Assembly (NCBI GenBank): GCA_963931865.1
Contig: OZ007505.1
Location: 10,958,974 to 11,022,973 of the forward strand
DNA: 64,000 nt
Direction of reading: 5' to 3'
DNA from: Axinella damicornis
Taxonomy: Eukaryota > Porifera > Demospongiae > Axinellida > Axinellidae
The position numbers and the translations under genes are program-made. Shown here piece after piece: positions 34,301-49,300 of this stretch (positions are counted from its first letter, which is position 1; each line of letters starts with the position of its first letter). The notes beneath the pieces are model-generated. The model was given only the letters and a program-made list of their open reading frames with translations, did no database searches and was not told where the DNA came from.

Positions 34301-37300
34301 CAAGCAGATTGAGGAGGTGGGATGCAATGTTGCCATTCTACCTGATCATGCAGTACCACACCTTACTGTATATAGTTTTTTTCCTACTCAGCTGGTTGAG
34401 GCTATTGTGTTGCCGATGACCCACAAGGAGCGGTTTGAAAATATTGGCATTCAACCACCAAAAGGTAGATTGATGTGCAAGTACATGCGCCATGTGCAAT
34501 CTCCCAAGCTTGAATGGCTACATGTAGCTGTCCGTTACTTTTATTGGACCAAGAAATTTACCATAGAGACTGGTTAATAGGTGCATGAAGCTATTAATTA
34601 AGTTAACCCTTTAACCACCGAATTCTTCCCACCAAGACAACACATTTTCATGCATTCAGCGCACACCACTTTCGTAGGTACTCCTCTCCCGCAGCATTCG
34701 CTCCTCAGCGGCCAAACTTGGTGGGGCCCACACACATGGAGAGACCCCTCTGGCAATACCATTAATGATATTCATGACCCCCCACAAGCCCAGCAATCTG
34801 AGGTCAAAGGTGGATGTCAGCCGGATTTTTGCCCAGCATTCCCTGAACTTGGACCAGATCTGACTGATGGCACACCTTTCACCACCAATTTGCATGTTTT
34901 CTTGAGGCCCTGGGTGGGGTCTATGAGAATCAAAAATCCTCGGGTCAATGAATCTCATTAAAATCAAAAAATGCCCATGACAGGCGAAGGGGGGGCTGCC
35001 GTCCCCCCTTTCGATACCCCCCCCCCCCCCCCCCCCCCGCTTGTACGTTTAGTGGGGGATGCGCGCCGAAATCTGACCAAATTTTTGAGTTCATCCCTAA
35101 AAGTTGTCCCTAGGCCTTCTCAGTCTCTTTTTGGACTGACGAGAAGCCCTACAAGTGCATAGGGTCTATAGACGTCAATGGGGCTTAAAGGGTTAATTAA
35201 GTGCATAATTTTAAATAAGCACATACTTCCTTCCTGTCCTTACGTATCAATTAATCAGCGCTTACGCCTAAAACAATGCTGACGAGTCGATTTGTGTTTG
35301 TGAGTTAACAAGACACTACGATGGATTGTGCAGAAGCACCCGGCACTCTCAAGACTACGCTGGATAGCAAACACTTACATGACAACGTAGCCTACTACCA
35401 CCTCTCCGTTCGGCACACACTGTGGCAAAATGGACGCAGCTAGCGTTTCTGTCCTCGTGTGTAAGTTGAAGAACCTCGTTACCGATATGCGTACTCCCTT
35501 TTAGATATGATGATGACATCGCACAATGCACAACGCACACATACAGCATCTTGCCAAAATTGCATATTAAGTAATGTAATGTTCAGTCATGTGATCGATT
35601 TTGAGGCGTCTAATAATGTACGTACCAGGTAACCACACGTGTACATGTATCTACACAAATGTAGCAAGCAGGGGGCCACTGTCACACACACTAAGCGTTG
35701 AACGTACAGTTTGTTGACGGTATGTGAAACTTTGCTTTTCCTTTCTGCAAATTTTGCCATTCGTCGATTACGCCATGCTCTCATGAGGAAATATTTATAT
35801 ACTTGGCTCTCCCTGCTTTGCATACGTCAAGCGACGAAACGTTGGGCGGGGACCTCGGAACGAGGCTACAAATATCCTTTACATTAGAGGTACATTGTTC
35901 ACGTATCTCTTACATTGTATGTAAAGGATGGAAGTATTGCTGTTCTTAGTGGTGGCATACCCTTTCCGGTTTGATTGTCTGGTCAGTAGGTATGTATCTG
36001 CTGCTCATTACGTGTCCTGCAGGTGTTCTCTTGTACGGGGCCCCTGGTACAGGAAAAACTCTACTGGCGAGAGCCTGTGCTGCACAGACTAAGGTATAAC
36101 CAGACTATCATTGTGTGTACCGGCACCATACGTACCATGTGTTATGTGCGAGTACACTTAGGTAGTTCGCCTATGTTGTTGCCATTATGAAGGGATGGAT
36201 GAAGTGATGTTCCGTGGACTTGCAAAGTCTGTTCATAGCATGTAATTATATGGTCTACGTATACGTATATACAGGCCTTCATCTATATCTACCTTTTGTG
36301 CATGTGTGAACTATCCCTTATCATATACCATCATTCTCCCATGTATTTCCCATCTCCTCAGTCTACCTTCTTGAAGCTGGCAGGACCACAGTTAGTGCAG
36401 GTACATGTACAGTAAGCCACTAATTATCAGATGACATGTATAATCAGACATGATAGCGCCAAACGCATATTCTACCGGAACTATGTGGGGCCTTCAGTGG
36501 ATACTACAGACCCATCGCACGTTGAACTGAAAATTTGGTGGTCTCTGACACTTGGTTCTGGAAACTACTGCCAGTCAATTTCGGACAAAGTTATGATCGG
36601 AGAAATTGATGGTTATCGGTAGACGTTCCCTGCTTCTTCTTTGATGTGAAAGAATTTTCTCCGAGATTTTGCATTCTCGGGAAGCCTCATGACCCCTCTG
36701 CCGCAGGCTCACTTTTTGTCATCGTGGCTGATTTCAGAGCTACGTAATATCACCGAATGTTGACCAGGGTCTCCGTGTCTAATATCGAACGGTGGAGTTT
36801 TGTCCTATTTGGCATAGACACTGACAGGTACAGTCTCGTGCTGCAGTACTGGTATCAGTAGAATGCACAAGTCCTCGACAACACAATGGTGCAAATGCCG
36901 TGTTTATACGTTGCATCGTTCCTGAGATATAGTCGTTTACCTCAGAACTCTCGAGAAATGCTGTCATTGTCATCACCTCCACCCAGTCATCAGTTCCTCC
37001 TCTTGTGTCCATTAGATGTTCATAGGTGATGGAGCCAAGATGGTGAGGGATGCATTTGCTTTGGCTAAGGAGAAAGCCCCAGCCATTATCTTCATTGATG
37101 AACTGGATGCCATTGGAACGAAGGTAGATGCTTGTAATGTTCGTCTAATCATGATACAGTATGGATTATTACAGTTGGCAAATCGGCTGTTTACCGAGCA
37201 AGAACGCTCTGTGACTGATTGTTTCTGCCACCATTTTCAGTCGTCAGGAATGGCTCTCATGGTAACTTAGTATACTGTCACAGCTTTCTGCTTCCGTGTC

Positions 37301-40300
37301 ATCTTTTTCCTGCTTCTTATCATACTTCTGCATAATTTGCTAGCTGTTAGTTAGCCTGGTTCCTACTCCACATGGCCTGGGAACGAGGCTTGCCGTGTGT
37401 ATGAACCCTGACCCCGAGTTCTCGTAGCTGGACCACCTAAGCGTGTTGCCTACCCAGCCAAGGAGGTCAGTGGTGCCTTGGTAGCCTTTATATTCCGCAC
37501 TGCCTGGGCCTAGAACTGCCTATGCGGAAATAGGCTATCACAGAGTGTAAAAGCACACTGGCTTCAGGTTCGTACATTTATAGCCTCGTATCCAGGCCCC
37601 CGCCTGCCTGAGAAAGAAAGGGCCTGGTATCCACTGTTAGCGCATGCACATAATTATCTAGGCCAAGCCGAAGGGGGAGGGGCATATGACGCGACACATG
37701 GCCACGTGTTGATTCTGTGATGCTCTACCAGACGGAGATCGATCAAGCCGGGATATCACAAGATCGATCAAGCCGGGATATCACAAGGACTACACGACAA
37801 CTAGCTCTATACTGCCCTGGCTTGCTAGCAATTCTTGCTAACCTACAGTCCATGACGAATGGTAATCCTTCGTATCACACAGACGTTTCAAACTCGGTCA
37901 GATCATGTCTGACCAACACTGGTGTTGGTCAGACCGTATGTCAGGTGAACAAGGTTTCTCAAATAGGAATGAGTGTGCTTCATTTGGAATTACTGCTTTC
38001 TACTCTGTTGGATCGAATACAGCGGATCAGCACTTAATAACGAGTAGCTTGGAACGAGAGTCAAACCTGTGCCTAACTAAGCCAAGGGAAGTACACCTAA
38101 AGATCATATGACAACGTTTCCACCGCTATGCTATAGGCAAGCATGAGCCCTTTCCCCTTACATGAGCTACATGTAAGCCCCAGATAGCCCTATACTGTAG
38201 CCACATGTTAATTACTAGTGGAATGCAGGTCACTGGAGGGCGAGCCTGAGCGAAATGCATATGTATGCGCGTGTAGGGCATGCAAGGAGCAGTTGCATTC
38301 ACATGATTCTCATCAGAATGTGACCGGGCAATGAGCACAGAAATTATGGCACTCTTGAAACATACACTCGTGCACATCAAAGCAACTGTATGGTCTCTAT
38401 ACCTGCATACACTGTACATATTCAGCTGTGGTTGGTTTATTTCCTAATGCAGCGATTTGCCAGTGAGAAGGAGGGAGACCGTGAGGTGCAAAGAACAATG
38501 CTGGAACTTCTGAACCAGCTCGATGGCTTCAGTTCCCATAGTGACATCAAGGTATACCGGTAGGCTCACATGTTTTCTCAATTGCGTGTGTGAAATAAAA
38601 GAAGCTTTGTAACTAACTCACCTGCTTAACCCATAAGCACCAAAACCCATCATGAGACTTTCAGCTTCCTGGTATCACTTTCGGCAAAGTCCTTTGAGAC
38701 ATAGGTTCCTCATAACACGCGATGGTTGAGTACAGTCCTGTGTGCAGTTTGAAGCACAAAGAGTGCCCACCACCTGTTCGGTGAGCATGTAAGGTCCACC
38801 ACCCATGGGCACTTTCGTGAGAGTAAATCAGCAGAAGTCCTACACACCTTTCACACTCTTTGGCTTACCTTGTGCTCCACTTGGCTGTATTATTACTCGT
38901 CGTAACAAATAATTATGATGTCATTTCTGCATGCAATGAGTCAAACTGTAGGTACAGATGTCTCAGGTTTTTCAAGTGTTTCCGCACTCAAGCGCCCACT
39001 TTTGTTTACATACATATAGCAGCAAGAACGCTTGCATCAGAGCCCTCCCACTAGCAATATCACTGCTCACCATGTTGTCTTCACTGCCGTCAAGCACTCG
39101 ATGAGGTACCGTGTGGAGGTCCCGTATATCTTCATCAAGCCTACACACACACAGACACCATAGATACGGATACACAAACTCATAGAGACTTTCTGCAAGC
39201 AAAGTTTCTTACCTCATACACATAGAACATATCAAAACTTTCACGGATGCACTCCATCTTCTGTCTCACGAGGCTAGAGGCTAGCCTCGTTCCCAGGCTC
39301 CTCCCCAGTTTTTTGTCGCATACTGTACAAAAGACGGGGATAGAGCCTGGAAGATCTCATCACGTGCACGATGACGTACTATGCATGGTTTTATGCGTGG
39401 TTTTGGTAATCGAATCATTTCCCACGCATTCGTTAACTGTTGCCATTCAATCGTACTGGAGACTTGTTGACGGTCTCAGCGCTGGATGCCACTCAGCATG
39501 ACAGCAAGGAGTCCTTGAAAGGCCACAACAAACAACTGTGAGTCCTGACAGCAACTTTTACAATATGAACACGGCTTAAAATTGACCAGCTAGCAAACCT
39601 GTTGGCTGGCTATGCCTAGCTGGCGTGGCCCGGTGTCCACTCCCGGTATTTCACGCGGACGCCGAGGTACGCTAGGTACGGCATGGGTCTGCTTGGTATA
39701 CACAACCTGTACTGTGTACTACATGTACTCGGGGGGGGGGGGGGTGACTAGCCAAGGATACTAGCAAGCGTGACAGCTATAGCCTGAGCATTCGCTCGTG
39801 ATTTGTCCCTTGAATCCACCGTGTACCTCCCTAACTACCGTGTTCATATTATAAAACATGTTTTCAGTACTCACAGTTGTTCGTTGTGGTCTCCCAAGGA
39901 CTCCTCACTGTCAAGCTGAGCGGCATCCAGCAAGATCAAAAACGGCATGCGTGGGCAATAATTCGATTACCAAAACCACGCATGAAACCACGCATAGTAC
40001 GTCATCATGCGCGACATCTTCCAGGCTCTCTCCCCGTTTTTGTACAGTATGCAACAAAAAGCTGAGGATCAGGAGCCTGGGAACGAGGCTAGCTAGAGGT
40101 TAGTGCAAGGGTGGGCGCTCATTTGAGTAACCTTTGACCCTATACAGGAAATTGAGCCAAAAGTGACTACGGTATATATTCTATACGAAGGCCAGAGATT
40201 GCTGTACAAGTCGCAGAATCATCTTAGTCGCGGGCTTGGCAACTGTAACAGTTATAGTAGAGTAAGCAACTGATTATCGGACGACATGTATCATCGGACG

Positions 40301-43300
40301 CGCTAGCGCCGAACAAGTATGTTACCGGAAGTGGACGGGACCTTCAGTCGATACTATAGACCCATCGCACTTTGAGTTGAAAGTTTGGTGGTTCTCTGTT
40401 GCTTGGTTCTGGAACTACAGTAGCCTCGTTCCCAGTCCCACGCCCAGCTTTTCGTCGCTTGCAGTACTAAGCAGCGACGAAAAGCTGGGCGTGGGACTGG
40501 GAACGAGGCTAGAACTACAGCCAGCCAAAGCTAGATCCGGAATAGGTATGATCGGACAAAATTGATGTATTATCGGATGACGCTCCCTGCTTCTTCTCTG
40601 AAGGAACTTTCTCTGAGATTTTTACATTTTCGGGAAGCCTCATGATCCCTCTGCCGCAGGCTCACTTTTTGTCACCTTGGCTTATTCAAGTACTAGAGAA
40701 TATCACCGAATGTTGACCAGGATCTCCATGTCTAATATCGGACTGTGAAATTTCGTTGTAGTTTGGCGATGACACTCTCAGGTACACTCTAGTTGCTGCA
40801 GATGTGCAGTACGGATACCATTGGAAAGTGCAGGTCCTCAGCAACATAACTAGCTTTGGCTGGCTGTAGCTTTGGCTGGCTGTAGTTCCAGAACCAAGCA
40901 ACAGAGAACCACCAAACTTTCAACTCAAAAGTCTGTAGTATCGACTGAAGGTCCCGCCCACTTCCGGTAATATACTTGTTCAGCGCTAGCACATCCGATG
41001 ATACATGTCGTCCAATAATCAGTTGCTTACTCTATGTCTCAATCTGCTGTCTTGCGTAAATGTGTGATGATGACTCGAGCTGGAGCTGGATGATTTGCCA
41101 ACGGAAAGCTTTCAGTAGCTGCCTAGTGCAGCTTCTTTTGAGTTTGTAGACCACACCCTACCTAAAAGTAGCAAGAAACACAATCCAGTGCCACTCCAGG
41201 AAAGGAATGCCGATCACAAATACTGCATACGCCTATCTCACTGCTAGCAATGAGTTAACCTATTAGTCCTTTCCTGACCAGTGACTTCATGTGATGTCAT
41301 GAGACACCTGTTGCAGTGCCAGAGACAGCTGAACAGCTCTTTCTGTGAAGTAGTACGTGCTGAAAGGGGGACAGTTTGACCTCTGTGACTTCCACTTTCG
41401 ACTTCCGTCGATTCTATCTCTCATCGTAGACTTCCCTGGGCTTTCACTATGGTCTCTGTCACAGCTATTGGCAAGGTAGGTCTCGATAAAGTACGATTTG
41501 TGCTTTGGATGTCCCTTGCTATCTGCAAAATTTGATGTCAAAAAAATCCTTGTAACAGAGTCGTACGATAACTGCACGCAGTGCATGTGCCCTAGCGCGT
41601 GTACCGCTGATCTCCGCAGCATCCAATGGTTCATCTCTTGTACTTCATAGTGCATGGGCCTTGCTTACTAGGGTGAGCCAGAACGAGCACCACATTAGTT
41701 GTAAAACTGGGAAGTCACGCCCACTTAAGCTACTAGCTATTACAGTAGCTGTCAATAAAAGTTTACGTTCCGTTTACAAACAACGATCGTTCTACGGTCC
41801 GTTCCGTTCTTACGCAATCTGCCCGTACTACGGTTGCTGAGTCAGCAATTATCGCCGTCGCGAGTAAGCGGCCAAGTTCGTCGACCTTTATCTCCGGTTA
41901 CAAGTAAGCTACAGACGAGGGACAAACGCCAGCGAATAGTTAAGGCCTTCCAATAAGGCATATTTAAAAATCAGCCAGACCTTTCGAAGGATGTGCAAGT
42001 TCCAAGAGCTTTCGCTTGGTGGGCGGGATTTTCGGAAGCGATCGATCGCATTTCCACCATTCAAGCCCCATTTTTCAGCTATGCCGGGTTGGCATCCCCA
42101 AGAGCCTTGATACTTGTTGGGTGTGGTTAGAGTCACGTGTAGAATGTCTGAGGGTGACTACTGGGAGTAGTTTCAAGCCCAACAGGCCAAGGGAAGCAGA
42201 AATTATGGTGTGTTTATGGGCTCAAGAAGCTGGAAATACTTTGCGTGGGAAGCATGATGCAGCCTAAACAATTGGTGTTATAATTCGATCCCCAGTAGGA
42301 ATTTTTGGCATAATCACATACTTATTATAGTTGCCATACATTTACTCCCATAGAAAAGCGTGCAATTTTTTTCCAAATTGCACGGTTATTGTAGCCCGAG
42401 GGCTGTCAGAAATTGCACGGTTACGAAGCGGCCGCGGCGCGCGCTAACCAATCAGGTGAAGCTCCGCCCTAGCAACGAGCGTCCGCGTCATGGCTACGCC
42501 TCGTTTTCATTAGCAACAGTTGAAAATGGCTGTACAGTGTGAGCGCTCACGTTGTTTAAGCTTTCTGTACCTGAGCTGAAGAAACGCTGTGTGAACCGAA
42601 CGATGGCGTGGCGAAAGTGTTGTCACAGAAACGGTAGCGCTGCAGCCGTACTGTTCGTGGCTGTTATGCGCACACAGGCTCTGTGCTGCTGTTTTGGGAC
42701 CCTGGGGGTGTCAGTTGCAACACCGCGCTTCCGTCCTAAAGCTTCACTACACAACTGAAGAACAGGTCAGTACTCTGAGCGAATAAGATAAGCGGTACTA
42801 GTAGCGTGTAGTTCGCTCGCGCTTCGAGCGCTTTTGTGGCTGGGGCGTGGCTTTAATCGCTCAAGCCGCTTGCTTTTGACCATGCCATGCCTGGAAGTAC
42901 ATGATTAGTATTTAATCACATGTATTCTCGTGTCATTTGGGAATAATTGCACTCACAACAGTCATAAATTGCACTCGCTATCGCTCGTGCAATTACTTTG
43001 CCTGTTGCTCATGCAATTATTTCCCAAATTGCACTCGAAACCCATGTGATTACCTATACTAATCGTGATATAATCGATAGTTGTGATTATATGGATACAA
43101 TAATCGTGATGTTGGAGAATCCACAATCGCTCAGCCCTAGTGGAGAGTGGCCAGTGGAGCTGGATGAGTTCTCCAGGGTGATCGTGTGAATTTTGTCTAA
43201 GGTCTTCATGCCTTGTTGTTGCCCAGTTTCAACCCTTTCTGACCACCTTATCATAACTTATTTTAAAACCTTGTAGCTAGTAAAGTACTGCAAAGTGCGT

Positions 43301-46300
43301 ATACGTGCTCCGTTGAAGCTATATTATTTTCTGATGAGGTTTACCTGGTCTCTGTACTGCTAGCTGTTTATATCACGGTACCTGCTCTTTCCGCTCCTGT
43401 CCTGCAGGTAATAGCTGCAACTAACAGGGTGGATACTCTGGATCCAGCACTGCTCAGATCAGGTGAGATCACTTCTCCCCCTCTTGAAGCTCCATCCATG
43501 CTCATGTAATCAGCCCATCACTTTCTCGAGTGATTCCAAGGTGCTCTTTTTCACCTGAAGTGTGTAAATCAGATGTCATGTGAAGCGTGCATGTTCTCAG
43601 ATTGAATCTGGTGGGTCCGGGTTTTGGCAGCTACCAAACACTTAGTCTAGTGTTCACAACAATGCATACGTATGGTGCATATGGTGGGCGGGATCCATGT
43701 GCACCCCCCACTGGCACAGTATGTGCCACAAAAAGGTTACACAATATCCGTGTCAGTCACCACTGTTGTCACGACTGTGATATATGGTACTAGGTCGTGA
43801 CCACTGTTCATGAGAAGGTTCACGTACAGAAGATTATCATATCATATTATCTATATGTGTTCATTGTCCTGATGTTCGTGACTATCACAGCATTCAGGAA
43901 TGTCGTGAAGGTTTGGGAAGGTCGTGATAATTATGTATGTTATTGTCAAGATTGTATATAAAAGCTCACACAGTTTCGGAGATCTGTACTGCGTTTGGTA
44001 TTTGTTCACATTTAGGCTTGTGTAATCTTTTGGGAGGTTGTAGAGTAACCTATCAATTATCGAACACCCTATATTATCGGACAGCTGCATAACACCAACG
44101 GAACAAACTCCTGCCCTCGCTCTTGGTCGGTAGGTAGGCCTGCAGTACAGCAATAGCTTGAACGTGTGTGGGTAGAAAGGTGGTGGATCAGATGCATAGC
44201 GGATACTGGCCTCCAACCACAGGGCAGCACTGATGTTACATTTCAGGTAGCTTTGTGATCCTGTTGTACGGAAAAAACAGCGTTATTCGATTGGGAACCA
44301 GACCACTTGTCCAATTAAGTGCTACCCATAAGTTCAATCATACAGGTATGTGAACAATATTACCTGTCAGTTCAGGAATGTTATACATATCCTCTGGAAT
44401 GCCAGATGGACAACGAGCGAGCCTGTTAGTTCTTAATCTATGAGAGTTCCAATGCTGACGGAAATCCTGCAGTTCCCTCTCAATCAATGGCTGGAAGCAG
44501 TAGCACAGGCAGTGTCTGTGGATTAAAGTTCAGTATACCTGAATTAATACAGGGGATTAAATTGATGTTGGCCTCACTTGTGAGTAGTAGAAGTGGGGTT
44601 GTAATCACCACTGTCAACAAGATCCTATGGAGGATTGCCATGGACAATTATGACTGCAACTGATATCTAAGTTACTAACTATATAATTATACCAACCTCA
44701 AAAACTTCCATAAACCAGCCAGTCTTATACCGCCTTAGAAATGACCACCATCCCTCAATTCTCTGCCGATGACGAGTTGACGTGTACAACTATTATATAA
44801 GCTGCATACTATTACATGTACTGAGCTGTACTGCCTTACAGTGTTGCTTGTGGATCTGCCATATCGAAATGCTTTGGTCCCAGCAAATGCATCTCCATGT
44901 TCATCCCTGAATGCCATCTGCACTGCTGCAACCAAAACGTTCTCAGTTCCACGATCAGCCCGCATTAGTGTTGGACACCCTAACAAGAAAGTACACTGCC
45001 ATATGTCAGCTGAACAGAAAGTGGACATCTTGCAGGTAGCACACCATTTCGTGCAGCAATAGCATCCAAATAGTACTTAAGAATAACCCGAGGGTCATTG
45101 TTGGTCGGGGAGACCTCCATCCACAGTAAATATCTGGAATACCTGAATGCAACATTTAGTTCATAGGTAAAAGTGTATGCAACAAAATTACACACAAGGC
45201 AATAATAATTATTAACGATACCCATCTATGCAAGCATGAAGCGCAAATCCATATCTCTTAAGCTTGTCATGTTGATCCAAATGCCACACAAAGTCTGGAC
45301 CCTATGTGTTGGGAAACACCACGCATGAGCATACTGTCATGGGTCCTGTGGCACTGCCGAGACTACCTTGTTAACATAAGATCGCCGACGTAGCCTGTGT
45401 CTGCGGCGCAGATTAATGCCAACGGGGTCGAGCAACTTCAACAACACCCTGACAGTTTCCCTACAAGTATTGAATTTGGACACATCCGTACACCAACACA
45501 CTTGTGTGTAAACATGCCATTACCTCCTGACATAGACACCATGAATGTCACGAAGCTTCTTCCACAGTTGCCGGTATCCCAATAGGGAACCCGATGAACA
45601 CAGCTCTCTCTACAAAAGATATACAGCACACATGAAATGTTTAACCCCAATCTACAAACCCTCTGTCTATGGCTGGATGCACCGCAGTGTCTGATTAAAA
45701 GTCGATCTTGCGGCTCTGGGTCCTCTTCGGAAGAGGCCAAGGTGTCTCAGTCGCCTCTTCAACCATGACAGGCTGACATGCAGGTAGATTGCAATATCAT
45801 GTTGCAAGTCACAACTAACTAGCCACAGATCATACTTTCTCTAGCATGCAATCGCTTTCAGTATGCGTCTGTGGTCACGAGTCAATCCCATGCTGGGGAA
45901 AATTTGTGGGGCTGGTCGACTAGACTGTCATGTATTTACTCGCTAACCTCACATAGATGTGTTGTCTGTGAAGGTATAACAGAATTGTTGTGTAAGGTTT
46001 CCACCTCAAAAACCATTCCGTTATCAGTACTGGGGGATAATGTGAAAGATATGATATATAGTTATGACTATGTTATCTCGACACCACTCATATAACAGGC
46101 GGAACGCAGGCAAAGACTCACTGTCGGTCAGTGGCTGTGGTGGACGCACAGCGTCCACGCCGTCCAGCAAGGCAAACGCAAACAGTGACAGCAATATATT
46201 CGTCTTCATTAGCAGTCGGTTCACGGGTGGCGGAGCCACGATCCTAGTCTCGGAACCAGACCCTCCCCCGCACGAAGGGTCTGGTTCCAAGACTACCACG

Positions 46301-49300
46301 ATCCCTGGTACTGCATGTTAAACTGGAACGCGAAGTTTCCAATAGCTAATGAATAGCTAGACGGAAATGAGTATCCTGAATTGGTATATTAGTACAGATT
46401 TTCCGTTAGTGACAGTGCGTTAGCATCAATATGCTATACACTATGTTATCATCAATATGCTATACACTATGTTACCAGTACGTTAGCATCAATATGCTAT
46501 ACACTATATTATCAGTACGTTAGGATCAATATGCTATACACTATTTTATATGGGTTAGGGTGTGGTTAGGGTTGGGTTAGGGTCTGCATAAATACTGTAC
46601 TTGTATCATTGTGATGGTCTTTGTATATTCTCATCATGAAGTCGTTGGTTATATTCTGCATTTATGAGTGAACAACTCAACACTGACACACTACACATGT
46701 CCCCAAGATCATACTACAGAATATCTTGAAACTGAAGGTTTTAACACAACTTTCCATGGCACTTGTTTAACTGTTAGTCATCCATCAATCCCTTCCCCAT
46801 ACACTTCCTTTTGCATGACCTACATGACGTGCACACGTTGCGAAATGCACCAGTCATGGTGAGGGCAGCATCTGTGGCAGAATTCTTGGCAGTGGCATCG
46901 TTGAGTTTCTCCTCAACATCTTGCTTTTCCTTAGTCACCTCACTCAACAGCTTTTCCAATTGTGACAGTGATTGTGCTGTAGTTGTAAGCTTCTGAACTT
47001 CCTTCTTCAAGGTTTCAATCTTGGCCTGAGCACATTGAAGGGCAACATCTTTCTCTTCATTCTGACCTTCAAGTTTTAATATTTTTTTACGGTTGATTGC
47101 ACACTGCTTCACAAGTTCTGCACATGACAGATCCCAATGCTCCGCAGAAACCTGATGTTGATATCCACACAACTTCATTGCCTCATCCCTCTCTCCCTGC
47201 ACATCAGCAATTCTTGTCTCCTGCCGTACGCTCTTCCAAGTGAGGTTTTGTGTTGCCCCACAAGAGCAACTCCAGCAGGTGGAGCACGGTCGTATTGCGG
47301 CCACTACATCCTGCACTTGTTCTGGCTGGTCTGGTACACTGGCACTGTTACATGGAGGGTGTGGTAGACGAAATGTTGGTTCGTAGGCAAACCCATGTGA
47401 ATCACATACGGTACAGTTCCATGCGACACTGATGATGTCTTTGCTGTATGCATCAGGTAAGAGAGGACTATCCTTCTTCGATTCGCGCACCTTGATGCTG
47501 CATACATGAAAGAGTACAGTTATGAACAAAAATAAGAAGTACATGCATGGTGAATCTGTAGGAAAGAGGGGGACAATGCATACGTACGATTTTAAACTGT
47601 TGTAAATGGAGTGTGGTGGGTCTTCCTCATTGTACTTCCATCTCTTGCCACAATTCTCCCACAATATATCTGAGCCGTTCCTCCTATGTACACATAGGAC
47701 GAAACATCAAGTGAGCTTCAAATATCCCCACACGGTGTACTTTAAACACAATATTGCATAGGTTCTCTTCAAAAAACATTATTACCCATCAGATGTCCGG
47801 CACACTTTGCTTGCAGCTGTAACAATAGCAGCAAACCACTCCCGGTAGAACTGCATAGCCAGCGAGGATTTCATGTCCAACTTTTTCTCATGCAGCATGA
47901 ACCACAATATGCGTATAACAGCTGGCAACAAAAAGTGAACATTCCCTTGCTCCTACAGGAATAAAATGTTGTGTAACAAGTACAGTTAATGAGCACAATT
48001 CATGTTTACCAACATGAAACACTACTTTGTTGCGAATAGCTATACTATCCTTCTGCATGTGATAATTATTTCCTGCACCACATAAACCCTAAATGGAAAG
48101 GTGTGATTTGGTGTGTTGGTGTTCCTTATTTGAAAGAATGTGATGAAACGATTCTCCATGTATGCACGTATGTCTCATCAGGCTCATGGCAAAGTATGAA
48201 CAAAAAGTATAATTATATGTGCAATGCAACCACCTGCATTATATGGTCTGGAGCAGCACAAGGGCCCTGACAATGCTACATGTACTGATTGTCATTTTCC
48301 GTACTTTCCACAACCCCTTTCTCTCATTCAACTGCTGAGTGAGATTTAGCCTATAGCTACATCCACAAACACAATAGGTTTGGTGATGTGTTTTGTGACA
48401 GTTAATCGTATACCATCACTGTTACTATATACTGTCATCATAAGCAGTCATTGCTATCTGCCTGCAAAATTTGCAATGTATACACTTACCCAGTGCCAAC
48501 CTTTTTCTTCTTCCTATCCTCGTGTGTGTCATCACTTGCTTCCTCATCTACCTCAGAAACCAGATCATCCTCACCGTCATAAACTGGCAGCCTTCTTTTC
48601 AACACTCTTCTCCTGTTTGCTCCCTCCTCAATACCACTGGGGCCTTCCTTCTCCATCTGAGTGATAAAGGATGTGATTAGAAGCAATATGTAAATCGGCT
48701 ATAGTAACAGTGAAACCCAAAAACCAAAAAGGTGGTTAATAAAACTAAGTGATTTTTTTTAGCTGTTTGGAGTTTCAGCTAGAGCTAAACTAAAAATTAC
48801 AAGTTAGTATCTATCTAATTATAACCAATTGAAACTAAACCAATATCGAATGTTGAAGTATAACAGCACTCCCCCCCACCCCACCCCAGCACTGAAATGA
48901 AACACCCTGTGCGTACCTGGGTGCCACGTTCACAAGGGAGACAGGGAGCTGGAACAGCAGCTGTAAGTTTGTACCGGCAGATGCACACCAACCGCGTCCA
49001 CAAGGATATAATTACAGCAGAGGGCGGTTCGGTGACCGCACACGCGGATCGGTGACCGCACAGGGCGGTTCGGTGACCACACACGCGGATCGGTGACCGC
49101 ACAGGGCGGTTCGGTGACCGCACACGCGGATCGGTGACCGCACAGGGCGGTTCGGTGACCGCACACGCCGATCGGTGACCGCACAGGGCGGTTCGGTGAC
49201 CGCACACGCGGATCGGTGACCGCACAGGGCGGTTCGGTGACCGCACAGGGCGGTTCGGTGACCGCACACGCGGATTGGTGACCGCACAGGGCGGTTCGGT

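Noticed and set aside
45871..46299. Secreted protein start ([20 protein letters not shown]) on the minus strand
   Set aside because: It looks like a signal peptide, but the frame runs through a foldback MITE just upstream and no downstream exon could be joined; kept only as a note.
46550..46584. Telomeric repeat from several TTAGGG words
   Set aside because: Only a few irregular TTAGGGT words; too short to claim an interstitial telomere.
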